Notes: a model not told the origin generated them from the sequence alone. 9,690 bases of DNA from Prevotella sp. UBA5379 (GCA_002409785.1 DHOX01000007.1:1-9690); one strand, 5' to 3'. Shown: positions 1 through 6,235, counted from the stretch's first letter. Numbers and translations are program-made.

Positions 1-158
1 GCATGGGCCGTAGGGTCATTATCAAGGGTAACACTGTTGGAGGCCTCTGCGATGATCTCGCCCTCCCTGGCAATAACTGCTCCGAAAGGACCACCACCAT
101 TTTTCACGCTATCTTCCGAGAGAGCAATGGCTCTCCTCATCAATTCTTCTTTTTTCAT
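1..158 (-). CDS. Guanine deaminase, N-terminal fragment (cut by window edge)
   Basis: This is a partial gene of 52 codons plus two bases, reading leftwards out of the window. The peptide has GGGPFGAVI at residues 21-29, a short strand and turn, then DPTAHA at residues 48-53. This is the N-terminal half of the zinc-dependent cytidine/guanine deaminase fold; H52 is the first zinc ligand of the HAE signature and the catalytic Glu lies just outside the window. The triple-Gly PFGAV form followed by DPTAHA is typical of guanine deaminase (guanine to xanthine, cytosolic purine salvage) rather than TadA or cytidine deaminase. The first ATG (158-156) is only 5 nt past a -7 box. An in-frame ATG at codon 7 (140-138), behind a purine-rich stretch, is an alternative start. 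The gene is divergent from the nuclease-helicase. Substrate specificity is inferred, since the C-terminal part cannot be seen. Confidence 0.85.
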   Translation of the reverse strand, partial: MKKEELMRRAIALSEDSVKNGGGPFGAVIAREGEIIAEASNSVTLDNDPTAH

Positions 159-163
159 ACCTG

Positions 164-171
164 CAAAGATA
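164..171 (-). promoter_or_regulatory. -7 box of the guanine deaminase promoter
   Basis: The minus strand reads TATCTTTG, a perfect match to the Bacteroidota -7 consensus TAnnTTTG. No good TTG lies 19-21 nt upstream; the nearest is at 202-200, a 28-nt spacer. Transcription should begin close to the first ATG, implying either an almost leaderless mRNA or use of the ATG at codon 7. Confidence 0.55.
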
Positions 172-334
172 AAACTTTTATATGAATCTCTACCCTTTTC
201 AAGATAAAAATCGACAGCATCCAGGATTATTATATCCACGGAAAGATAGGCTTATCCTCTTTGATGAATGACTTGCTCTTTATGATGATGCCGGTTCCTG
301 AAGGAAATTCCTCTGCCTGAGCTCTTTCTTTTTC

Positions 335-364
335 TTGGAATATTAATGTTTTTAGTTATCTTTG
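335..364 (+). promoter_or_regulatory. Promoter of the nuclease-helicase gene
   Basis: TTG at 335-337, a 19-nt spacer, then TATCTTTG at 357-364 match the Bacteroidota vegetative promoter. The predicted transcription start is around 369-371. The promoter overlaps the 5' end of the longest reading frame (ATG at 346), which argues that 346 is not the real start. Confidence 0.7.
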
Positions 365-369
365 CATCT

Positions 370-3300
370 ATGATAGAAAAGGATATGACCTCAAGAGAAC
401 TGTTCAGCCGTGCTGCAGGCATCCTAAAAGCGGGAATACCGCCAAAGGAGCAAAACCAACTGATGCACGACACGCTGGTGCTGTGCTGTCACGAAGGGAC
501 CCGGAACTCCGGCCATGCTTTTGGTAACCTGTTCTCACAAGTTGACTATTTATGCAACAAACTCCACCTTCATCTACCAGACAAGATCGCCGTTCAGACC
601 ATGCGCCGTCATTCCAATTCCAGCAAACCGCTGTCAAAAGAGGAGTTGCAGGAAGACATGCGTGCTCTCTGTCTTTTTATCTCTGCAATCTTCTGCTGTG
701 ATATACCTTCCGAGATCAATGCCCTCATTCCACAAGTAAGCCGCCGCCAGTTGCAGTCGGGCTTTATCAACAATCACTATATCCGTTGCATCGTCCAGTC
801 CGTAGAGGATGACGGCATCCATGTGAGCATTGACCAGGATAATGCTCCCGGACAAGCAGTCATCACCTGCCTGGAAGAGCAGCGAGGCATTGACCACCGT
901 TACCTGAAGGGCCTCGTCCATAAAGGGACCCAACTGAATCTCCTGGATAATCAGATAGATGGTAAGTTTATCCACCCTACATTGACTGTCCTGGAACCTG
1001 ATTTCTTAGTTGACATCAGTACCATTGCAAGTTGCTTCACCGAATACGGACACCATCCTCTCCTCTATCTGTTGAATCAGATGCGGCCGAGAGCCAACTC
1101 TCAGGCTATCCTTTTAGGAGATCTGGCCGGATCCATCCTTGATGATGTCATCAACTCAAAAGGGAATTATAACTTGACAAATACCATTCGGAGCAATTAC
1201 CAGGAGAAAGCGTTGGAGTATTCTTGCTGTAACGGTTTTAATCCGACGAGATTTTATCATGATGCCATCAACCAGGCCCAGAACATCCAACAGGGAGTAC
1301 GACAACTTTTTACCGGCAGGGATGCTTTTGACAAGTCCAAAGCCATCCTTGAACCTTCATTCATCTGCGAGGCGCTGGGACTGGAAGGCCGTATCGACTT
1401 GATGACTACAGATCTCAAACTCCTGATCGAGCAGAAATCCGGACGGAACATGAATATTGAAAGGCACCAGCCTGACCCCGTCCACCATGGTTTCCCTCTG
1501 GAGAATCACTGGATACAACTCCTCCTGTATTATGGTGTCCTGCATTATAATTTCCACATTAATGATTCTCATACGGATATCCGACTCTTTTATTCCAAAT
1601 ATCCTCCTCAGGACGGGCTGATGAGCGTAGCCTATTATCATACCCTTTTCCGCGAAGCCATAAAATACAGGAATCAAGTGGTGGCTCAGAATTTCAATAT
1701 TGCCCAGAATGGTGTTGGCAGCCAAGTAGTGACCCTATCTCCGGAAACACTCAATGTGAATCATAACCAAGGATCCTTCTACCATCAATACCTCAGGCCG
1801 CAAATAGCCTTGATGACAGATCCCTTTGATCAGTTGACCGGACTGGAAAGCGACTATTTCAACAGAATGCTTACCTTTGTCCTCCGCGAGCAAGTTGTCT
1901 CCAAGGTCGGAGCTCAGGAAGGACTCGGCAATTCCTCCAGCGACCTATGGAATATGCCTCTGGCAGAGAAAAAAGATACGGGAAATATCTATACTGATTT
2001 GCACCTTATTAAAAAAGAGAAAAGTTCTTCCTTCAACGGCTATGATACCCTGACCTTATCCGTTCCACGGCAAGGTACTTACTTTCTGCCTAATTTCCGT
2101 ACCGGAGACATGATTTACCTCTACGGCTATCCGAAAGACCAGATCCCCGATGTCCGCAGCAGAGTCCTGCTCAAGGGGACCATCCAGGAGATCACGTCCG
2201 GTCAACTGGTCATCCACCTGAACGACGGACAGCAAAATCCGAATCTGTTCCACTCTGAAGTATATGCTGTCGAGCATGGCGCGAGCGATGCCGGCACCGG
2301 ATCAGCGCTACGCAATCTGCACCGTTTCATCTCTTCCCCTAAACCCATACGGGACCTGCTTCTCGGACAGCGGGAACCGGAAAAGAATTCTTCACTCAAA
2401 TTGTCCGGACACTATGATGACGCACTGGATCCCATTCTGGAAAAAGCCAGACAGGCCCGGGACTACTTCCTCCTCCTCGGACCACCGGGAACAGGAAAGA
2501 CCTCACGGGCTTTGCAATATATGGTCAGGGAGGCCCTGGCAACCCCTGGGCAGTCAGTACTGCTGATAGCCTATACGAACAGGGCCGTAGATGAAATCTG
2601 CAATATGCTTCTGGAAAACAAAATCGATTTTCTCAGGATCGGAAGTCCTTATTCCTGTGACCAGAGGTTCCAGCCTTACCTCATCAGTAATATGGCTGAG
2701 CATTATCCGAAACTGGCCCGTCTCAAGGATAAGATACAGAACACACCTATTATTGTCGGTACTACATCAATGGTATCCTCACGTGAATACCTTTTTGACT
2801 TGAAATCGTTCGACCTGGCCATTGTTGACGAGGCCTCTCAGATCCTTGAGCCGAATATCATCGGACTGCTCACAAGGGTAAAAAAATTCATTCTGATCGG
2901 TGACCATAAACAATTACCCGCCGTAGTGCAACAGGAAGAAAAAGATTCAAAAGTCTCCCAGAAAGATCTCAACGACATCGGACTGACCGACTGCCGTAAT
3001 TCTCTTTTCGAGCGATTGATCTGCTGGGAAAGGAAACAAGGACGGGAACATGATTTTATCGGTATACTGGACCATCAGGGACGTATGCACCCCGCAGTTG
3101 CCGAATTTCCGGGAAAAATGTTCTATGCTCGTGAACGGATCCAGCCGGTACCATTGCCTCACCAGGAAGAAAGGAACCTCTATCCACAGAAGGTAAAAGA
3201 AATATATGACAATGCTTCTCCCCTGGACCATCTGCTCCTCAACCATCGGGTGATCTTCATACCCAGCAGATTCTGTAAGGCGAACGGAGTATCCGACAAG

Positions 3301-3789
3301 GTAAACTCTTCTGAGGCTGCCATCACAGCACAATGCCTGCAGCGCATATATACCTATACACAAGAGACTTTCAAAGCCACGGAAGACAAGCATAGCAGGT
3401 TTAACGCTGCCTACACCGCCGGTGTTATCGTGCCTTACCGGAACCAGATCGCCATGGTCCGGCAAGAAATAGAGAAATTACATTGCCCGGAGCTCCTTGG
3501 CATCTCCATTGATACTGTCGAGAGGTATCAGGGCAGCCAGCGCGATTATATCATCTATTCATTCACCGTACAAAGTTTCTTCCAACTCGAATTTCTCACC
3601 GCAAGCTGCTTCCAGGAAGCAGGGATGATGATTGACAGAAAACTCAATGTCGCTTTGACCAGGGCAAGGAAACAGATCATCCTGACTGGAAATCCAAAAT
3701 TGCTTGCCTTCAATCCAACATTTAAGAAGCTTATGGATTATTGCAAGGGACAAAACGGCTATCTCTCATTAGAGTCTGATAATCGGTGA
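370..3789 (+). CDS. Dna2-like RecB/Cas4-type nuclease fused to UPF1-like SF1B helicase
   Basis: Numbering is from the ATG at 370 (1139 aa). Residues ~1-240 are an unassigned N-terminal region. A PD-(D/E)XK nuclease follows, with D343, E354 and K356 (GRID...LIEQKSG) and the QxxxY motif Q383/Y387. Residues ~537-642 resemble the beta-barrel 1B domain of UPF1-like helicases. Helicase motifs come in order: Walker A GPPGTGKT 704-711, Ia 730-743, DEASQ 820-824, GDHKQLP 844-850, QGRMHP 903-908, TVERYQGSQRD 1049-1059 and LNVALTRARK 1092-1101. This order matches Dna2, an ATP-driven 5'-3' helicase with single-strand nuclease used in end resection and flap processing; the cellular role here is inferred. 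Two oddities stand out. No cysteine occurs between C333 and C744, so the C-terminal Fe-S cysteines of Dna2/AddB are missing. The usual motif I His is apparently Gly (G254 in LLGDLAG). The longest frame starts at 346, but the promoter lies inside that extension; ATG 385 (preceded by AAAAGGAT) is another candidate start. Confidence 0.88.
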   Translation: MIEKDMTSRELFSRAAGILKAGIPPKEQNQLMHDTLVLCCHEGTRNSGHAFGNLFSQVDYLCNKLHLHLPDKIAVQTMRRHSNSSKPLSKEELQEDMRALCLFISAIFCCDIPSEINALIPQVSRRQLQSGFINNHYIRCIVQSVEDDGIHVSIDQDNAPGQAVITCLEEQRGIDHRYLKGLVHKGTQLNLLDNQIDGKFIHPTLTVLEPDFLVDISTIASCFTEYGHHPLLYLLNQMRPRANSQAILLGDLAGSILDDVINSKGNYNLTNTIRSNYQEKALEYSCCNGFNPTRFYHDAINQAQNIQQGVRQLFTGRDAFDKSKAILEPSFICEALGLEGRIDLMTTDLKLLIEQKSGRNMNIERHQPDPVHHGFPLENHWIQLLLYYGVLHYNFHINDSHTDIRLFYSKYPPQDGLMSVAYYHTLFREAIKYRNQVVAQNFNIAQNGVGSQVVTLSPETLNVNHNQGSFYHQYLRPQIALMTDPFDQLTGLESDYFNRMLTFVLREQVVSKVGAQEGLGNSSSDLWNMPLAEKKDTGNIYTDLHLIKKEKSSSFNGYDTLTLSVPRQGTYFLPNFRTGDMIYLYGYPKDQIPDVRSRVLLKGTIQEITSGQLVIHLNDGQQNPNLFHSEVYAVEHGASDAGTGSALRNLHRFISSPKPIRDLLLGQREPEKNSSLKLSGHYDDALDPILEKARQARDYFLLLGPPGTGKTSRALQYMVREALATPGQSVLLIAYTNRAVDEICNMLLENKIDFLRIGSPYSCDQRFQPYLISNMAEHYPKLARLKDKIQNTPIIVGTTSMVSSREYLFDLKSFDLAIVDEASQILEPNIIGLLTRVKKFILIGDHKQLPAVVQQEEKDSKVSQKDLNDIGLTDCRNSLFERLICWERKQGREHDFIGILDHQGRMHPAVAEFPGKMFYARERIQPVPLPHQEERNLYPQKVKEIYDNASPLDHLLLNHRVIFIPSRFCKANGVSDKVNSSEAAITAQCLQRIYTYTQETFKATEDKHSRFNAAYTAGVIVPYRNQIAMVRQEIEKLHCPELLGISIDTVERYQGSQRDYIIYSFTVQSFFQLEFLTASCFQEAGMMIDRKLNVALTRARKQIILTGNPKLLAFNPTFKKLMDYCKGQNGYLSLESDNR

Positions 3790-3816
3790 ATACGCATGCA
3801 ATCCTTGCCGGTGCCA

Positions 3817-3879
3817 TAGGGAAATCCCATCTCCTATTAGGGAAATGCCGATGTTTTATAGGAAAATGCCATATTGTAA
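3817..3879 (+). repeat. Three 21-nt phased repeats upstream of the first beta-barrel gene
   Basis: Three imperfect units start at 3817, 3838 and 3859, exactly 21 nt apart. Each begins with the core TAGGgAAATsCC (the third has TAGGAAAATGCC) followed by a variable 9-nt stretch. The last unit overlaps the -33 TTG of the promoter. A two-helical-turn direct-repeat array against a promoter is what an oligomerising activator or repressor would need. The same motif and period recur before the paralogous gene downstream. Confidence 0.75.
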
Positions 3880-3902
3880 TACCTGATAAAGTGGTAAATT
3901 TG
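3874..3902 (+). promoter_or_regulatory. Promoter of the first beta-barrel gene
   Basis: TTG at 3874-3876, an 18-nt spacer and TAAATTTG at 3895-3902 match the Bacteroidota promoter. The predicted start near 3908 gives a leader of about 57 nt. That leader contains a short hairpin, GGAAA-GAC-TTTCC (3917-3929). The TTG lies within the third 21-nt repeat. Confidence 0.65.
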
Positions 3903-3964
3903 CAATAGACATAAACGGAAAGACTTTCCTGAATGACAAATAAACAAACCAATTATATAAAAAT

Positions 3965-4546
3965 ATGAAAAGAATGATTCTTATGGCAGTTATTCTGCTA
4001 TCCACAGTGGGAGCATTTGCTCAGCATCGGAGTTATTACAGGCGGTATGCCCATTACCGGAAACCAGCAAGCACCTTTACCCTTAAACCGGTAATCGGCC
4101 TGAACGTAGCCTCCTTGACTAACGTAGGAGCCGATTCAAGAGTGGGAATGGCACTGGGATTGGAAGGAGAGGTAAGCACAAACCGGAATATCGGCATCAG
4201 CTTCGGTGCTATCTACTCGGCACAGGGTGCCAAATGGAACAATGATGGATTCTCCTCCGTCACCAAACTCGACTATATTAATGTGCCAGTATTGGCCAAC
4301 TTCTATGTAGCTCCTGGTTTTGCCTTAAAGGTAGGGCTCCAGCCTGGATTCCTGGTAGATGATCATGGAACGAGTGCAAATAGTGTAGACTTGTCGATCC
4401 CTATCGGAATTTCCTATCAGTATGACGACTTTGTCATCGATGGCCGTTATAACTGGGGAATAACCAATGTCTACGATAGTCCTCAGAATGACAGTCCACG
4501 CAACAGCGTATTCCAATTCACGGTAGGTTATAAATTCCACCTCTAA
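3965..4546 (+). CDS. Outer-membrane beta-barrel (porin-family) protein, paralogue 1
   Basis: The 193-aa protein starts with a typical signal peptide (Lys/Arg, hydrophobic core, GAFA|Q, predicted cut after A19). The rest alternates short amphipathic strands with Gly/Asn/Asp turns and ends in FQFTVGYKFHL, the aromatic terminal strand expected of proteins assembled by the BAM machinery. It fits the small eight-strand-type outer-membrane beta-barrel family that is abundant in Bacteroidota (PorT/OMP_b-brl-like); cargo or function is unknown. Just after the cleavage site is a Tyr/Arg/His-rich segment (residues 21-35) that the paralogue lacks. It has its own promoter and lies 175 nt after the helicase gene. 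It is homologous over its whole length to the next gene, so the pair arose by tandem duplication. Confidence 0.87.
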   Translation: MKRMILMAVILLSTVGAFAQHRSYYRRYAHYRKPASTFTLKPVIGLNVASLTNVGADSRVGMALGLEGEVSTNRNIGISFGAIYSAQGAKWNNDGFSSVTKLDYINVPVLANFYVAPGFALKVGLQPGFLVDDHGTSANSVDLSIPIGISYQYDDFVIDGRYNWGITNVYDSPQNDSPRNSVFQFTVGYKFHL

Positions 4547-4562
4547 AGGGGATGTACTGACA

Positions 4563-4589
4563 GCCTTTTCCTCCTTCTTGAGGAAAGGC
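4563..4589 (+). terminator. Hairpin after the first beta-barrel gene
   Basis: GCCTTTTCCTC (4563-4573) pairs with GAGGAAAGGC (4580-4589), with one bulged T and a 6-nt loop. It sits 16 nt after the stop codon and ahead of the next promoter, as a terminator would. No T-run follows, so termination may be partial. Confidence 0.5.
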
Positions 4590-4601
4590 CAAAGTTTAAA
4601 A

Positions 4602-4643
4602 TAGGTAAAACCCTAAAAGTTTTAGGGGGAAACCTCTTGGCCG
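4602..4643 (+). repeat. Two 21-nt phased repeats upstream of the second beta-barrel gene
   Basis: Two units begin at 4602 (TAGGTAAAACCC) and 4623 (TAGGGGGAAACC), again 21 nt apart. They fit the same core, TAGGNRRAWNCC, as the array before the first paralogue. The last unit starts 37 nt before the -7 box, against 36 nt at the first gene, so motif, period and position are all conserved. Confidence 0.65.
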
Positions 4644-4667
4644 TTCAGAAAGAAAGACTTATCTTTG
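4637..4667 (+). promoter_or_regulatory. Promoter of the second beta-barrel gene
   Basis: TTG at 4637-4639, a 20-nt spacer and TATCTTTG at 4660-4667 form a good Bacteroidota promoter. The start near 4673 gives a leader of about 55 nt. The -33 element lies inside the second 21-nt repeat, the same arrangement as at the upstream paralogue. Confidence 0.72.
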
Positions 4668-4728
4668 CCGCACAAATTAGAAAAACCCAAAAGGGAAAAA
4701 GAGTTTTGAACTTTAAAATTAAGGTAAA

Positions 4729-5307
4729 ATGAAAAAGATGATTCTTATGGCAGCAGTTCTGCTGTCTTCAATGGGTGCCTTTGCACAAGCTCCTGCAGGA
4801 ACTTTCACCCTTCAGCCAAAAGTAGGTGTTAATGTTTCCACACTGACCAATCTTGATGCTAATTCCAAAGCAGGTTTTGTAGGGGGTGTGGAAGGGCAAT
4901 ATCAATTCGATGACCTGTTCGGACTCAGCTTGGGTGTAAACTACTCCCAGCAAGGTGCTAAATGGGACATCAGCAACAACACTTCCTATTCTCAGAAACT
5001 GGACTACATCAATCTTCCTATCCTGGCCAACGTCTATGTCGTAAAAGGTCTCGCCGTGAAAGTTGGTGTTCAACCCGGATTCTTAGTTGACAAGCATAAC
5101 AGTCCTTATGACCCCAAGACCGTTGACCTGTCCATCCCTGTAGGCCTCTCCTACGAGTATGACAACTTCGTCCTGGATGCACGGTACAACTGGGGAGTAA
5201 CCAAAGTTTCTGACGGAATGCCTGAATGGAAAAACGACAAGGTGGAAAACAATAATTCCCGAAACAGTGTCTTCCAGTTCACGCTCGGTTATAAGTTTAA
5301 TCTGTAA
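4729..5307 (+). CDS. Outer-membrane beta-barrel (porin-family) protein, paralogue 2
   Basis: The 192-aa protein has a signal peptide with the same GAFA|Q cleavage site as its neighbour (cut after A19). Its mature chain follows the neighbour segment by segment: TFTLQPKVGVNVSTLTN near the start, KLDYINLPILANVYV and GVQPGFLVD in the middle, NSVFQFTLGYKFNL at the end. The last strand ends with the aromatic-rich pattern of BAM substrates. The product should be a small outer-membrane beta-barrel; no ligand or partner can be named. It lacks the Tyr/Arg-rich insert of paralogue 1 and has a longer polar loop before the last strand (residues ~164-178, rich in Asn, Lys and Glu), probably surface exposed. 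The start ATG follows AAGGTAAA. Because it has its own promoter and a strong terminator, it can be expressed independently of paralogue 1. Confidence 0.88.
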   Translation: MKKMILMAAVLLSSMGAFAQAPAGTFTLQPKVGVNVSTLTNLDANSKAGFVGGVEGQYQFDDLFGLSLGVNYSQQGAKWDISNNTSYSQKLDYINLPILANVYVVKGLAVKVGVQPGFLVDKHNSPYDPKTVDLSIPVGLSYEYDNFVLDARYNWGVTKVSDGMPEWKNDKVENNNSRNSVFQFTLGYKFNL

Positions 5308-5336
5308 TCGGACAAGACACTTTTGAATATCTACAG

Positions 5337-5370
5337 CGATGCCTCTTCTGATGAGAGGCATCGTTTTTTT
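5337..5370 (+). terminator. Intrinsic terminator after the second beta-barrel gene
   Basis: A perfect 10-bp stem, CGATGCCTCT (5337-5346) with AGAGGCATCG (5354-5363), a 7-nt loop and seven Ts (5364-5370) lie 30 nt after the stop codon. It is a textbook Rho-independent terminator. Confidence 0.92.
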
Positions 5371-5446
5371 ATGCCCTCACCGATATGATCTATCATCTTA
5401 TGATATAAAGACAAGTATTGCGATCTCCATGTTTTCCTTCAGACAC

Positions 5447-5512
5447 AAAAAAAGGGACTCCGCTGAGTCCCAACCTTTTGTTAACCTTAAATCTAATACT
5501 ATGAAAAACACG
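5447..5512 (-). ncRNA. Probable small RNA of about 65 nt with its own terminator
   Basis: On the minus strand a perfect -7 box (5523-5516) is followed by about 40 nt without a sensible ORF. Then comes a 7-bp perfect hairpin (GGGACTC-AGCG-GAGTCCC, arms 5471-5465 and 5460-5454) and seven Ts (5453-5447), making a compact promoter-to-terminator unit. The unpaired 5' part includes GUUUUUCAUAGU, complementary to translation starts of the common form ACUAUGAAAAAC, so base-pairing with mRNA starts is conceivable. I recall closely similar sequence recurring in other Bacteroidales genomes, and multicopy small-RNA families such as FopS of B. thetaiotaomicron are known, but membership cannot be judged here. 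The exact 5' end is inferred from the -7 box. Confidence 0.62.
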
Positions 5513-5515
5513 TTA

Positions 5516-5523
5516 CAAAGATA
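5516..5523 (-). promoter_or_regulatory. -7 box of the small-RNA promoter
   Basis: The minus strand reads TATCTTTG, a perfect TAnnTTTG. No TTG occurs at the usual -33 distance; ATGG is found there instead. An AT-rich tandem repeat (5555-5572) lies further upstream and may contribute to activation. Confidence 0.55.
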
Positions 5524-5554
5524 AGAAAAAAGACACCGGCTTCCATCTGTTTAC

Positions 5555-5572
5555 ATCATAAATATCATAAAT
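5555..5572. repeat. Tandem 9-nt direct repeat ATCATAAAT x2
   Basis: Two exact copies of ATCATAAAT lie head to tail. The second half continues into an inverted repeat, ATAAAT-G-ATTTAT (5567-5579). The element sits in the AT-rich spacer between the divergent small-RNA and greA promoters, roughly 45-60 nt upstream of the predicted small-RNA start. It may be an UP-like or protein-binding element; function is unknown. Confidence 0.4.
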
Positions 5573-5611
5573 GATTTATTTTATTGAGTTAAATCAATTT
5601 TATCCTAAACA

Positions 5612-5643
5612 TTTGGCAGTCTCGAAAAGATTTCCTAACTTTG
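5612..5643 (+). promoter_or_regulatory. greA promoter
   Basis: TTTG at 5612-5615, a 20-nt spacer and TAACTTTG at 5636-5643 are a full consensus Bacteroidota promoter. The start near 5649 gives a leader of about 120 nt. No TAnnTTTG is found between the leader terminator and the greA ATG. Confidence 0.8.
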
Positions 5644-5676
5644 CAAAAAGAAGACTATAGTAGAGACAGAAGGGAT

Positions 5677-5724
5677 ATTGAATTCCGACATCACCAACGC
5701 GATGTCGGAATTCAATGTTTTTTT
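5677..5724 (+). terminator. Terminator/attenuator inside the greA leader
   Basis: A perfect 16-bp stem (arms 5677-5692 and 5701-5716) with an 8-nt loop ACCAACGC is followed by G and seven Ts (5718-5724). It stands between the greA promoter and the greA ATG at 5768. Transcripts starting near 5649 would be expected to stop at about 75 nt unless RNA polymerase reads through. No obvious alternative antiterminator pairing is visible in the remaining leader. The arrangement resembles the E. coli greA leader, whose terminator yields the GraL short RNAs. Confidence 0.85.
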
Positions 5725-5767
5725 ACCCTACTTGAATAAACATTTATCAACCAAAAACGAAGAAATT

Positions 5768-6235
5768 ATGGCTTACATGTCACAAGAAGGCTACGATAAG
5801 CTCGTAGCTCAGCTCCATGAGCTTCAAACAGTAGAGCGCCCCAAGGCATCTGCAGCCGTTGGTGAAGCCGCCGATAAGGGCGATCTAAGTGAAAATTCAG
5901 AGTATGATGCAGCTAAAGAGGCACAGGCACACCTTGAAGCTAAGATCAACCAGATGAAAATGGAAGTAGCCGAGGCAAAAATCGTTGATACCTCCAAGTT
6001 GAAAACCGATGTTGTCCAGATCCTCTCCACCGTAGAAATGACAAATCTGACGAACAACCGGAAAATGAAATACACACTTGTCAGTGAGAGCGAGGCAAAT
6101 CTCAGAGAGGGCAAGATCTCAATTAAGACCCCTATTGCAAAAGGGCTCCTGAACAAGAAAGTAGGTGATGTAGCAGAAATCAAAATCCCCCGTGGCACGA
6201 TTCACTTGAGAATCGATAAGATATCTATCGGCTGA
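5768..6235 (+). CDS. greA: Transcription elongation factor GreA
   Basis: The 155-aa length is normal for GreA. The N-terminal part (residues 1-~76) is the antiparallel coiled coil that enters the RNA polymerase secondary channel. Its tip carries GDLSENSEYDAAKE, with D39 and E42 matching the acidic residues that stimulate cleavage of backtracked RNA. The C-terminal globular domain ends in TPIAKGLLNKKVGDVAEIKIPRG-type sequence, typical of GreA/GreB. GreA rescues arrested polymerase by triggering 3' RNA cleavage. A longer in-frame opening exists (TTG at 5678, ATG at 5702), but these codons lie within the leader hairpin and encode no family sequence, so ATG 5768 was chosen. The gene probably forms an operon with the HIT gene 70 nt downstream. 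Expression is likely attenuated by the leader terminator. Confidence 0.96.
   Translation: MAYMSQEGYDKLVAQLHELQTVERPKASAAVGEAADKGDLSENSEYDAAKEAQAHLEAKINQMKMEVAEAKIVDTSKLKTDVVQILSTVEMTNLTNNRKMKYTLVSESEANLREGKISIKTPIAKGLLNKKVGDVAEIKIPRGTIHLRIDKISIG

Noticed and set aside
346..369. ATG at 346 as start of the nuclease-helicase
   Set aside because: The -33/-7 promoter elements at 335-364 overlap these codons, so this ATG would not be on the transcript.
2947..3465. 172-codon minus-strand frame within the helicase
   Set aside because: It is a shadow of the helicase coding strand, which carries conserved motifs IV to V across this stretch.
5501..5524. Short plus-strand peptide MKNTLQR
   Set aside because: It is the reverse complement of the small-RNA promoter and 5' part; no plus-strand promoter precedes it and seven codons carry no coding evidence.
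5678..5767. N-terminal extension of GreA from TTG 5678 or ATG 5702
   Set aside because: The codons fall in the leader terminator hairpin and T-run, and GreA homologues begin at the residues encoded from 5768.
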